From Actinomadura hallensis (lineage in GTDB: Bacteria; Actinomycetota; Actinomycetes; Streptosporangiales; Streptosporangiaceae), in assembly GCF_006716765.1 (NCBI RefSeq), contig NZ_VFPO01000001.1:5828001-5892000 (forward strand): a DNA stretch of 64,000 nucleotides. The letters are read 5' to 3'. The notes under the pieces were generated by a model that saw nothing but the letters and a program-made list of their open reading frames with translations, searched no databases and had not been told where the DNA came from. Position numbers and translations under genes: made by a program. Positions 54,136 through 62,006 of the stretch are shown one piece after another (positions within the stretch are counted from its first letter, which is position 1; every line of letters begins with the position of its first letter).

Positions 54136-55076
54136 CGGGACGCCTCCTGCGGGACGGTTCCGGCCGCCTGCGCTCCGGGAGGCCCGGTCTGGAAGACCTC
54201 CTCGATGTGGTGGCGGCGCTGCTCCATCCGGATCAGCCGCAGTCCGAGGTCGGCGACGCCGTCCCGGATCAGGTCGTAGGTCGTCTCCCCGGCGATGTCG
54301 ACGACGAGGAAGCGGCCCTCCGGCCGGACGGACACGCCCTGGTCGTACAGGTGCCGGCCCAGCTCGTCGCGTCCCTCGTCCACCTCGACGGTGAGGACGC
54401 CGCTGGCGGCGGTGTACGCCTCCACGGCCTGGGACCGCAGCAGCTTCCCGCCGTCGATGATGACGACGTGGTCGCACACCCGTTCCAGCTCGCCCAGCAG
54501 GTGGGACGTGACGAGCACGCTGATCCCGAACTCGGTGCCGATGCGGCGGATCAGGTCGAGCATCTCGTCGCGCCCGGCCGGGTCGAGGCCGTTGGTGGGC
54601 TCGTCCAGGAACACGAGCTTCGGGTCGTGAACGAGGGCCTGCGCGAGCTTCACCCGCTGGCGCATGCCGGTGGAGTAGCCGCCGATGGGTCGGTAGCGCT
54701 CCTCGTACAGGCCGACGTGCCGGAGCGTGTCGGCGGCGCGTTCGCGGGCGGCGGTGGGAGGCAGCCCGCTCATCCGGGCCATGTGGACGACGAACTCCGT
54801 CGCCGACACGTCCGGCGGCAGGCACTCGTACTCGGGCATGAACCCGACGTTCTCCCGGATCCGCAGGCCCTGGCGCGCGATGTCGAGGCCCAGCACGGTC
54901 GCGGTGCCCGACGTCGGCGGCAGCAGCCCGAGCAGGATCTTGATGAGGGTCGACTTGCCGGCGCCGTTGGCGCCGACCAGCCCGACGACGCCCGGCTCGA
55001 CGGTCACGGAGAGGTCGTCCAGGGCGGTCACCCGGGGGAACCTCATCGTCAGGCCCTGGGTGGCGATGATCGGCAT
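54132..55076 (-). CDS. ABC transporter ATP-binding protein (2)
   Basis: A 314-residue ATPase, first gene of the four-gene operon. Walker A is VGANGAGKST, the signature YSTGMRQRVKLAQAL, Walker B KLVFLDEPTNGLDP, and the switch His is in VTSHLLGE. A C-terminal extension of about 90 residues is usual for export ATPases of the NatA/CcmA type. Two ATPase/permease pairs in a row suggest a heteromeric exporter. Confidence 0.92.
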   Translation of the reverse strand: MPIIATQGLTMRFPRVTALDDLSVTVEPGVVGLVGANGAGKSTLIKILLGLLPPTSGTATVLGLDIARQGLRIRENVGFMPEYECLPPDVSATEFVVHMARMSGLPPTAARERAADTLRHVGLYEERYRPIGGYSTGMRQRVKLAQALVHDPKLVFLDEPTNGLDPAGRDEMLDLIRRIGTEFGISVLVTSHLLGELERVCDHVVIIDGGKLLRSQAVEAYTAASGVLTVEVDEGRDELGRHLYDQGVSVRPEGRFLVVDIAGETTYDLIRDGVADLGLRLIRMEQRRHHIEEVFQTGPPGAQAAGTVPQEASR

Positions 55077-55258
55077 GACACGAACCTAGCGGCTGACGGG
55101 GCGCGTCACGTCAGCCTAAAGGGCGATACAGGGGTGCCCATGGTTCGACGCCGGATCGACCTTCGTTGGTCCTCTGGACCTACCCATGGGCTACTGGCCC
55201 CGGCACCGCCGATACGGTTTGATCGGCTATCGACGTAAATCTCCATAAATGCCGGGCG

Positions 55259-55945
55259 GTGAACGTGGTGCGGGCGGCTGCACGGACGGCTGTGGCGGGG
55301 CTCCTCCTCGCCGTCCCTCTGACGACGGGATGCGAGGCCACTCTCGGCCTCTCCGAGACGGATTCACCGGCGCCGGGCGAGAGCGCGGACAAGCCCGGCT
55401 CCCGCGACGTGAAACGCGCCCGCGCCGCGCTGTCCGGGCTGCGGATCGCGTCGGAGGGCGACGGCGACGGCTACGAGCGCGCGAAGTTCGGGACGCGCTG
55501 GAAGGACATCGACCGCAACGGCTGCGACCAGCGCAACGACGTCCTCGCCCGCGACCTGTCGGACGTCGGCAAGCGGGGCGACTGCGTCGTCATGAGCGGC
55601 CGGCTCCGCGACCCCTACAGCGGCAAGGAGATCACCTTCGCCAAGAAGGACGCCGCCGAGGTCCAGATCGACCACATCTACCCGCTCGCGCTCGCCTGGC
55701 GGATGGGCGCGTCCCGCTGGAGCGACGACAAGCGGGAGCGGTTCGCCAACGACCACGACAACCTCCTGGCCGTGTGGGGCGTGCCCAACCGGCAGAAGAG
55801 CGACTCGGGGCCCGGCGAGTGGAAGCCGCAGAAGAGCTACCAGTGCACCTACGCGGTCAAGTACGTCACGGTCGCCGACAAGTACTCGCTCGCCGTCACC
55901 CGCGACGACCACCGCGCCCTGCAGGACTTCCTCGGACGCTGCTGA
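55259..55945 (+). CDS. Secreted HNH-family nuclease (DUF1524), probable lipoprotein
   Basis: A 228-residue exported protein. A signal peptide (RTAVAGLLLAVPLTTGC) ends at Cys25, possibly a lipobox though the -3 residue is not the usual Leu. The C-terminal DUF1524/HNH core has QIDHIYPLALAWRMG and FANDHDNLLAVWGVPNRQKS, with His-Asn metal and catalytic residues. The GTG at 55259 is one of three nearby GTG choices. Likely degrades DNA outside the cell or at its surface. Confidence 0.85.
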   Translation: MNVVRAAARTAVAGLLLAVPLTTGCEATLGLSETDSPAPGESADKPGSRDVKRARAALSGLRIASEGDGDGYERAKFGTRWKDIDRNGCDQRNDVLARDLSDVGKRGDCVVMSGRLRDPYSGKEITFAKKDAAEVQIDHIYPLALAWRMGASRWSDDKRERFANDHDNLLAVWGVPNRQKSDSGPGEWKPQKSYQCTYAVKYVTVADKYSLAVTRDDHRALQDFLGRC

Positions 55946-56023
55946 CCGCGGACCCGGGCCGACCGTGGACCCGGGCCGACCGCGCGGACCCCGGCCGTCC
56001 GGCAGGGGAAATAAGCTCGTCGC

Positions 56024-56338
56024 ATGAGCGAATCCAACGGCAAGGAGCCCGCCGCCGCGGGCGGCGACGAGCGTCCCCGTGTCCGGACCGAGCGCGGCGT
56101 CGGCGCCCGCGCCACCGGCGCCGAGGTGACCGGCGCGTCCGCCACCGGCCTCAGCCTGCGCGCCGGGCACGCCCTCGGCTCGCTGGCGCTGGGGTCGATG
56201 GCGCTCGGCGCGCTGGCCGTCGGCGCCCTCGCGATCGGCAGGCTGGTCGTCAAGCGCGCGGTCGTCGCCCACCTGGAGGCCGGCACGGTCGAGATCCGGC
56301 ACCTCAAGGTCGGCCGGCTGGAGATCGACGAGCGCTAG
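56024..56338 (+). CDS. Small protein with eleven five-residue repeats
   Basis: A 104-residue protein. After a polar N-terminus, residues 50-104 divide into exactly eleven pentads: ALGSL, ALGSM, ALGAL, AVGAL, AIGRL, VVKRA, VVAHL, EAGTV, EIRHL, KVGRL, EIDER. The period fits a pentapeptide-repeat beta-helix, though the A-hydrophobic-G-x-L pattern is not the classic ADLxx; a membrane-inserted segment is the alternative. Its stop overlaps the convergent glmM stop by 4 bp. Function unknown. Confidence 0.78.
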   Translation: MSESNGKEPAAAGGDERPRVRTERGVGARATGAEVTGASATGLSLRAGHALGSLALGSMALGALAVGALAIGRLVVKRAVVAHLEAGTVEIRHLKVGRLEIDER

Positions 56339-57681
56339 ACGGCCAGGGCGGAGCGGACGACGCCGGCGAGGTGCTCGGCGACCGACTGCGCCTGGTCCTC
56401 CGAGGCCGCCTCGACCATGACGCGGACCATCGGCTCAGTGCCGCTCGGCCTGATCAGCACCCGCCCCGTCTCGCCGAGGTCGGCCTCGGCGGCGGCGATG
56501 GCGGCGGCGAGCTCCGGCGACGACTCGGCGCGGGTCTTGTCGACGTCCTTGACGTTGATGAGCACCTGCGGCAGCCGCGTCATCACCTTCGCCAGCTCGT
56601 CCAGCGGCCGGCCCCGGCGGGCCATCGCGGCCAGGAGGTGCAGGCCGGTCAGGACGCCGTCGCCCGTCGTGGCGTGGTCCAGCATGATCACGTGGCCGGA
56701 CTGCTCGCCGCCAAAGCCGAACCCGCCGCCCTTCATCGCCTCCAGGACGTACCGGTCGCCCACCGCGGTCTCCACCACGGTGATCCCGGCCTCCCGCATC
56801 GCGAGCTTGAACCCCAGGTTCGACATCACGGTCGCGACCACGGTCCCGGCGGCCAGCGCGCCCGCCTCCTGCAGCTCCAGCGCCAGGATCGCCATGATCT
56901 GGTCGCCGTCCACGACGTCGCCGGACGCGGTCACCGCCATGCACCGGTCGGCGTCGCCGTCGTTGGCGATGCCGGCGTCGGCGCCGTGCTCCCTGACCGC
57001 CGCCCGCAGCGCCTCCAGGTTCGTGGAGCCACAGCCCGCGTTGATGTTCAGCCCGTCCGGCGCCGTCCCGATCGTGAACACCTCGGCGCCCGCGCGGCGC
57101 AGGGCCTCCGGCGCCACGTCGCAGGCCGCGCCGTTCGCGCAGTCGACCACGACGCGCAGGCCGTCCAGCGACACCGGCACCGTCGACAGCAGGTGCGCCA
57201 CGTACTGCTCGACCGCGCCGTGCGCCTCCCGGACGCGCCCGACCCCGGCGCCGGTCGGCGGGTCCCACGGCTCGCCGAGCCGCGCCTCGATGCGGTCCTC
57301 CAGCTCGTCGGGCAGCTTGTAGCCGCTGCTGTCGAAGAACTTGATGCCGTTGTCGGGGGCGGGGTTGTGCGACGCCGACAGCATCACGCCGACGTCGGCG
57401 TGGAGCTGCTTCGTCAGGTACGCGACGGCGGGCGTCGGCAGGACGCCGAGGCGCAGCACGTCCACCCCGGAACTGGCCAGGCCCGCCACCACGGCCGCCT
57501 CGAGGAACTCGCCCGAGGCCCTGGGGTCGCGGCCCACCACCGCCAGCGGACGGTGGCCTTTGAAGGCGCCCTCCTCGGCCAGGACCCGCGCCGCCGCGAC
57601 GGACAGGTCCATGACGAGCGGGGCGGTCAGATCGCGGTTGGCGAGCCCTCGCACACCGTCGGTCCCGAACAGACGAGCCAC
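56335..57681 (-). CDS. glmM: Phosphoglucosamine mutase
   Basis: A 448-residue hexose-phosphate mutase converting GlcN-6-P to GlcN-1-P for UDP-GlcNAc. The start is MARLFGTDGVRG; the phosphoserine loop MLSASHNP holds Ser104; the metal loop is NDGDADRC; the sugar loop is GGEQSGH and the phosphate loop is RPSGTEPMVRV. It lies downstream of rplM-rpsI, 517 bp on, the usual actinobacterial order. GlmS in this window supplies its substrate. Confidence 0.97.
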   Translation of the reverse strand: MARLFGTDGVRGLANRDLTAPLVMDLSVAAARVLAEEGAFKGHRPLAVVGRDPRASGEFLEAAVVAGLASSGVDVLRLGVLPTPAVAYLTKQLHADVGVMLSASHNPAPDNGIKFFDSSGYKLPDELEDRIEARLGEPWDPPTGAGVGRVREAHGAVEQYVAHLLSTVPVSLDGLRVVVDCANGAACDVAPEALRRAGAEVFTIGTAPDGLNINAGCGSTNLEALRAAVREHGADAGIANDGDADRCMAVTASGDVVDGDQIMAILALELQEAGALAAGTVVATVMSNLGFKLAMREAGITVVETAVGDRYVLEAMKGGGFGFGGEQSGHVIMLDHATTGDGVLTGLHLLAAMARRGRPLDELAKVMTRLPQVLINVKDVDKTRAESSPELAAAIAAAEADLGETGRVLIRPSGTEPMVRVMVEAASEDQAQSVAEHLAGVVRSALAV

Positions 57682-58198
57682 AATTCAACTCCCGATATGA
57701 CGACGACCGCGCCGGGCGGACGGTGCCGGCCCGCCGCATCGCGCGGTCAGATCCAATGCGCACCGGGCCGCCCACCGGACGCCCGGGCGCCCGTTGCCCG
57801 ATCCAACCTTTCCAGGTGAGCCCCGGCCATGCCCGGAGCGCGGCGAGCCGCTTCCGGACAGACCGGCGGGGCGGCGGAACACATCGCCGGACGCGAGGGC
57901 TCCACCGGCCCGCACTCTGTGAGACGCACGGACCCGGGGCCGCGGTTCGCGTTCCCCGGCGCCCGAACGGGACGGGGAACGGTGCGCGGTGCGCGGCCAC
58001 GGCGCGTCCGGCCGGATCGGCGCGGGCGGGGCGAGGCGGCCTCGGACGCTCCGGCGCCGCAGGGCGCATGAAGCGACGACGCAGGCGACCCCCGTCGCGC
58101 CGCCGGGCCGCGGCATGCGCGGCAGGGCGCGGGGTCGCCTGCGTCGTGAAGGGGGCTCCGGGAGGTCGCCCTCCCGGCAGGAATCCGCCCCCCGGGGA
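57682..58198. other. rpsI-glmM intergenic region with a long inverted repeat
   Basis: No gene is convincing in these 517 bp. Perfect 17-bp arms at 58076-58092 and 58131-58147 (38-base centre, itself GC-rich) and an 8-bp hairpin at 58157-58176 lie just past the rpsI stop; they probably terminate or attenuate the rplM-rpsI transcript. The remainder shows long open frames on both strands but no recognisable protein. Confidence 0.6.
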
Positions 58199-58705
58199 TC
58201 AACGCTTGCTGTACTGGGGCGCCTTGCGGGCCTTCTTGAGACCGGCCTTCTTGCGCTCGGGCACCCGCGCGTCGCGGGTGAGGAAGCCGGCCTTCTTCAG
58301 CGCCGGGCGGTGCTCGATGTTCGCGGTCTGCAGCGCGCGGGCGATGCCGAGGCGCAGCGCACCGGCCTGGCCGCTGGTGCCGCCGCCGTTGACCCGCGCG
58401 AGCACGTCGAACTGGCCCTCCAGGCCGAGCAGCACGAACGGCTCGTTCACGACCTGCTGGTGGACCTTGTTCGGGAAGTACTGGTCCAGGGTCCGGCCGT
58501 TGATCTTCCACTGGCCGGTGCCGGGGACGATGCGCACCCGGGCGATGGCCTGCTTGCGGCGGCCGGTGCCGGAGGCGGGGCCGGTCGCGACGGGCTGGCC
58601 CAGGTAGCTCTCGCCCGCGGCCTCGGGCGTCTCGGTGCTGTACTCGGACGGCACGTCCTCGTACGAGTCGAGCTGCTCGACGCCCGGCTCGGTGGTCTCG
58701 TCCAC
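58199..58705 (-). CDS. rpsI: 30S ribosomal protein S9
   Basis: A 168-residue S9. The core runs from GTGRRKQAIARVRIVPGTG to the conserved C-terminal ARKAPQYSKR, whose last Arg contacts the P-site tRNA. A 45-residue acidic N-terminal extension is common in actinobacteria. It follows rplM by about 100 bp. Confidence 0.97.
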   Translation of the reverse strand: MDETTEPGVEQLDSYEDVPSEYSTETPEAAGESYLGQPVATGPASGTGRRKQAIARVRIVPGTGQWKINGRTLDQYFPNKVHQQVVNEPFVLLGLEGQFDVLARVNGGGTSGQAGALRLGIARALQTANIEHRPALKKAGFLTRDARVPERKKAGLKKARKAPQYSKR

Positions 58706-58806
58706 GGTTCTCCTTGGGGTGTTCTAGCCAGGGCGGCAGGCCCGTCCCACGGGTGCCCCGGCGGCCTCATGTTCGGGTGCGCGCGATGCGGCTCGCGCGC
58801 GGGGTG

Positions 58807-59259
58807 TCACTTGGCGGGCTGGCTGATCTGGGTGATCTCGTACGGGATCGGCTTCTGCGCCTGGTGCGGGTGGTCCGGCCCGGCGTAGACCTTCACCTTG
58901 CCGAACATCTTCCGGCCGAGGGAGTTCTTGGGCAGCATGCCCTTGATCGCCTTCTCGACGACCCGCTCGGGGTTCCTGGCCAGCAGCTCGGCGTAGGTCA
59001 GCGAGCGCAGTCCGCCCGGGTAGCCGGAGTGCCGGTAGGCGCGCTTGCGCTCGGCCTTGCCCGGCGACATCGCCACCTTGTCCGCGTTCACGATGACGAC
59101 GAAGTCACCGGTGTCGATGTGCGGAGCGTAGATCGGCTTGTGCTTACCCCGCAGCAGCTGCGCGACCTGACTGGCGAGACGGCCCAGGACGACATCGGTC
59201 GCGTCGATGACGTACCACTGACGCTGAACGTCAGCGGGCTTAGGGGTGTACGTGCGCAC
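58807..59259 (-). CDS. rplM: 50S ribosomal protein L13
   Basis: A 150-residue L13 starting with GTG (RTYTPKPADVQRQWYVIDA) and carrying GDFVVIVNADKV and KMFGKVKVYAG. First gene of the rplM-rpsI operon; its leader and promoter lie in 59260-59650. Confidence 0.97.
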   Translation of the reverse strand: MRTYTPKPADVQRQWYVIDATDVVLGRLASQVAQLLRGKHKPIYAPHIDTGDFVVIVNADKVAMSPGKAERKRAYRHSGYPGGLRSLTYAELLARNPERVVEKAIKGMLPKNSLGRKMFGKVKVYAGPDHPHQAQKPIPYEITQISQPAK

Positions 59260-59729
59260 GGTCGTGAGCCTTCGTTTCTCGTCGACTTCTCAACGGTTTC
59301 GGTCATCGCCCGCCCGTGGGCGGACGATCCTTCATCAGCGGAATCCTGCTCGCGCCGATCAGGACCTCGTCCGACCTGGCGCTCCGGGAGGCCGGTGCCC
59401 GTGACCGGCCGCCCGCGCCGGCGGCGCGGGCACCCTGGGGCGCACCGACTCGTCGTTGCATCGCCTGGACGCCCGCCATGGCAGGCATCGACACACACAA
59501 CAACCACGCAGAATACCCGCCCACGCGCGCTAGGGCAAAGCAGGGCTTCGCGCAGCTCGGCGGCGTCCCGCGCCGCCGCCATCAGGGACGGTCGGCGTCA
59601 CCATGATCACGTTAGGTAGTATTTTGGATCATTTTCGGACAATCTCGTAACCAGAAGTACATAAAGGGATATGGTGCCCGGCGACCAGGTCCACGCCGGC
59701 TCCGGCCGGCCCGCACACGGGAGCCCCCG
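59260..59729. promoter_or_regulatory. rplM / CAP-protein divergent region
   Basis: No gene is seen on the minus strand here. An AT-rich block at 59608-59668 stands out sharply and probably holds divergent promoters for rplM and the CAP-domain gene. On the plus strand an ATG at 59671 with AAAGGG upstream opens a frame that does not match the CAP protein (see that entry). Confidence 0.5.
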
Positions 59730-60818
59730 CTGTCTACTCCCCGCAGACCAGGCGAGAACGCAGGACGCCGCCCGCCCCGCACCGGGCAGGGCGGTCCCGC
59801 AGCACGTGACGCCGCCGCGCGCGGCGCCTCCCCCTCCCGGGACGAGCTCGTCGCCGGCGGACCGCGCCGCGCCGCGTCCCCCTCGGGCCCGCCGCCCGGC
59901 GGCCGCGGGCCGTTCGACGACCGCGCGCAGAGCGGCCGCCCCCGGGGCGCGCGCCCGCCCGGCGGCCGCCCGCCCATCGGCCGCCCGCCCGGCAAGGGGC
60001 GCAAGCACCCCCGGGCGAAGCGCCTGACCACCATCGTGGTGGCGGTCACCGCGTCCGGCCTCGCGATCGGCACCGGGGTGGCGATCGACCGCCTCCTGCT
60101 GCCCGAGCTGAGCTCGGAGCGGGCGTCCGCGTCCGGACCCGAGGCGCGCCCGTCCACCGTGATCCCGCCGGGGCCGCAGAGCGACGCCCCGGCCGGCCCC
60201 GACGCGGGCGCGGGAGCCGGGGACCCGGCCGGGCAGCCGTCCGCGGCGGCCCCCGCGCCGACCGCGCAGCAGCCGACGCCGCCGCTGAAGGCGATGCGCG
60301 ACCCCAGCCGCACCACCGCCTCCCCCTCGAAGTCCAGCGAGCCCACGGCGTCGCGGAAGCCGTCGGGCGACGGCGGATCGTCCGGCGGTTCGGCCGGCAC
60401 CGCCGGATCGGGCGGCGGCGCGCCGAGCACGGCCGGGCAGTCCGGCCCCGAGGCCGCCGTGGTGTCGCTCACCAACGCCGAGCGCGCCAAGGCCGGATGC
60501 GGGGCGCTGCGCGTCGACCAGCGGCTCGTCACCGCGGCCAAGCGGCACTCCGCCGACATGGCGGCGAACAACTACTTCTCCCACACCTCGCAGAACGGCG
60601 ACAGCCCGTGGGACCGGATGGCCGCCGCGGGCTACCCGGACGCCGGCGCGGAGAACATCGCCAAGGGATACCCGACCGCCGCGGCCGTGGTGAAGGGGTG
60701 GATGAACAGCCCCGGGCACCGGGCCAACATCCTCAACTGCGGCCTGCGCGCCATCGGCGTCGGCATGGCCTCCGGCCCCGGCGGGCCCTACTGGACGCAG
60801 AACTTCGGCCGGAAGTGA
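59730..60818 (+). CDS. Membrane-anchored CAP-domain (SCP/PR1) protein
   Basis: About 362 residues: a basic Pro/Arg/Gly-rich cytosolic tail, one membrane helix (TTIVVAVTASGLAIGTGVAI), a long Pro/Ser/Ala-rich linker, and a C-terminal CAP domain at about 244-362 (VVSLTNAERAKAGCGALRVD, HSADMAANNYFSHTS, GYPDAGAENIAKGYPTAA, HRANILNCGL). Such CAP proteins are surface proteins of unknown activity. The start is uncertain: the coding frame is open to at least 59739 but has no ATG/GTG before 60036. CTG at 59730 has GGGAG six bases upstream. Alternatively a base is missing in the run of C at 59724-59728, joining the frame of ATG 59671. Confidence 0.8.
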   Translation: MSTPRRPGENAGRRPPRTGQGGPAARDAAARGASPSRDELVAGGPRRAASPSGPPPGGRGPFDDRAQSGRPRGARPPGGRPPIGRPPGKGRKHPRAKRLTTIVVAVTASGLAIGTGVAIDRLLLPELSSERASASGPEARPSTVIPPGPQSDAPAGPDAGAGAGDPAGQPSAAAPAPTAQQPTPPLKAMRDPSRTTASPSKSSEPTASRKPSGDGGSSGGSAGTAGSGGGAPSTAGQSGPEAAVVSLTNAERAKAGCGALRVDQRLVTAAKRHSADMAANNYFSHTSQNGDSPWDRMAAAGYPDAGAENIAKGYPTAAAVVKGWMNSPGHRANILNCGLRAIGVGMASGPGGPYWTQNFGRK

Positions 60819-60935
60819 TCCGCACCGCTCCGGGACGCGACCTTCGCCGAATCAACGGCGCCCGGTTCGCCCCCATGTCATGGTGGGTGTTCCTAAGGTC
60901 CAGAGTCCTCCGCGAGGAACGGTAAGGTCCAACCC

Positions 60936-61982
60936 ATGGCTTATCCGGGCGATCAAGGCAGGCCCGGCGGCCGGCCTCCGCGCCGGCCGCCGCACGAGCC
61001 GTACGGACCCGGAGCCGACGTTCCGCCGTACGGCCACGACGACGAATCACCGTTCGCCCCCCGGGACGAGTCCCCCTTCGCACCGCGCGACGGAGCACCG
61101 GGCGGCGCACCCCCCGGCGGCGACGCGTTCGGCGGCCCCGGCGGGCGGTTCGACGACGAGCGTTACGACGACCGTTTCGAGGACTCCCCCTACGGGCAGG
61201 CCGCCGAGGGCGCGTCGCCCATGCCGTCCGGCGAGCGTGAGCGGCCCGAGAAGCGCCGCAGCACGCCCCTGGTCATCGGCGCCGCGGTGGTCGCCGGGCT
61301 CGTGCTCATCGGCGGCGGCATCGGGCTGTCGTCCATGCTGAAGGACGACTCCGAGGAGAAGGCGGCGCCGTCGCAGGCCGCGTCCACCCCGACGCCGACG
61401 CCCAGCCCGGTCCAGCCCACCCTGGAGCCTCCCGTGAAGCTCCAGAGCCGCACCACCGACCCCAACCCGCTGACGCTCAAGGAGGTCTTCGGCAGGGGCA
61501 AGTTCAAGGCGCACGGCCACCGCTACGTCCGGACGGCCGTGAACGCGAGGAAGAACTGCGCCTCCGTCGTCGGCGGCAAGACCCTGGAGAAGACCCTCAA
61601 GCAGGGCCGCTGCACGCAGGCGCTGCGCGCGACCTACGCGCTGACCAGCGGCCAGCTCATCGGCACCGTCGGCGTGTTCAACCTCGAGGACGAGGCCGCG
61701 GCGAAGCGGGCCGTGAAGGCCGCCGCCGCCAAGGACGCCTTCCTGCAGGCACTGCCGGGCAAGGGCGTCTCCAAGACCAACGGCAGGGGCGAGGCGCTCG
61801 GCACCTCCGAGGCGCGCGGCCACTACCTGCTGATGACGTGGGTGCAGCGCCCCGACGGCAAGAAGATCGCCAAGAAGTACCACTCGGCCGTCCGCGTCTT
61901 CGGCGCCGAGATGGTGAAGGGCAGCAACCTGGCGACGGCCCTGCACTACAGGGAAACGGAAGGCAAGCCCCTCCAAAGGTGA
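60936..61982 (+). CDS. Single-pass membrane protein with external domain (paralogue 1)
   Basis: A 348-residue protein. The N-terminal 110 residues are disordered, rich in Pro, Gly, Asp and Arg, with the tandem DESPFAPRDESPFAPRD. A membrane helix follows (VIGAAVVAGLVLIGGGIGL), then a Thr/Pro linker, then an external domain of about 180 residues (PLTLKEVFGRGKFKAHGHRY, RCTQALRATYALTSGQLIG). The same domain occurs in the next gene. No family was recognised. It could be a secreted regulator, binding protein or wall-associated protein. Confidence 0.78.
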   Translation: MAYPGDQGRPGGRPPRRPPHEPYGPGADVPPYGHDDESPFAPRDESPFAPRDGAPGGAPPGGDAFGGPGGRFDDERYDDRFEDSPYGQAAEGASPMPSGERERPEKRRSTPLVIGAAVVAGLVLIGGGIGLSSMLKDDSEEKAAPSQAASTPTPTPSPVQPTLEPPVKLQSRTTDPNPLTLKEVFGRGKFKAHGHRYVRTAVNARKNCASVVGGKTLEKTLKQGRCTQALRATYALTSGQLIGTVGVFNLEDEAAAKRAVKAAAAKDAFLQALPGKGVSKTNGRGEALGTSEARGHYLLMTWVQRPDGKKIAKKYHSAVRVFGAEMVKGSNLATALHYRETEGKPLQR

Positions 61983-62006
61983 CCGGTTTGAATACCCTCT
62001 CTGCCT

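Noticed and set aside
57723..58607. Open frames on both strands between glmM and rpsI
   Set aside because: No motifs or ribosome sites; they run into rpsI out of frame and cross strong hairpins.
59316..59606. Plus-strand frame of 96 codons upstream of the CAP gene
   Set aside because: Low-quality composition, no family motif, and it covers the rplM leader region.
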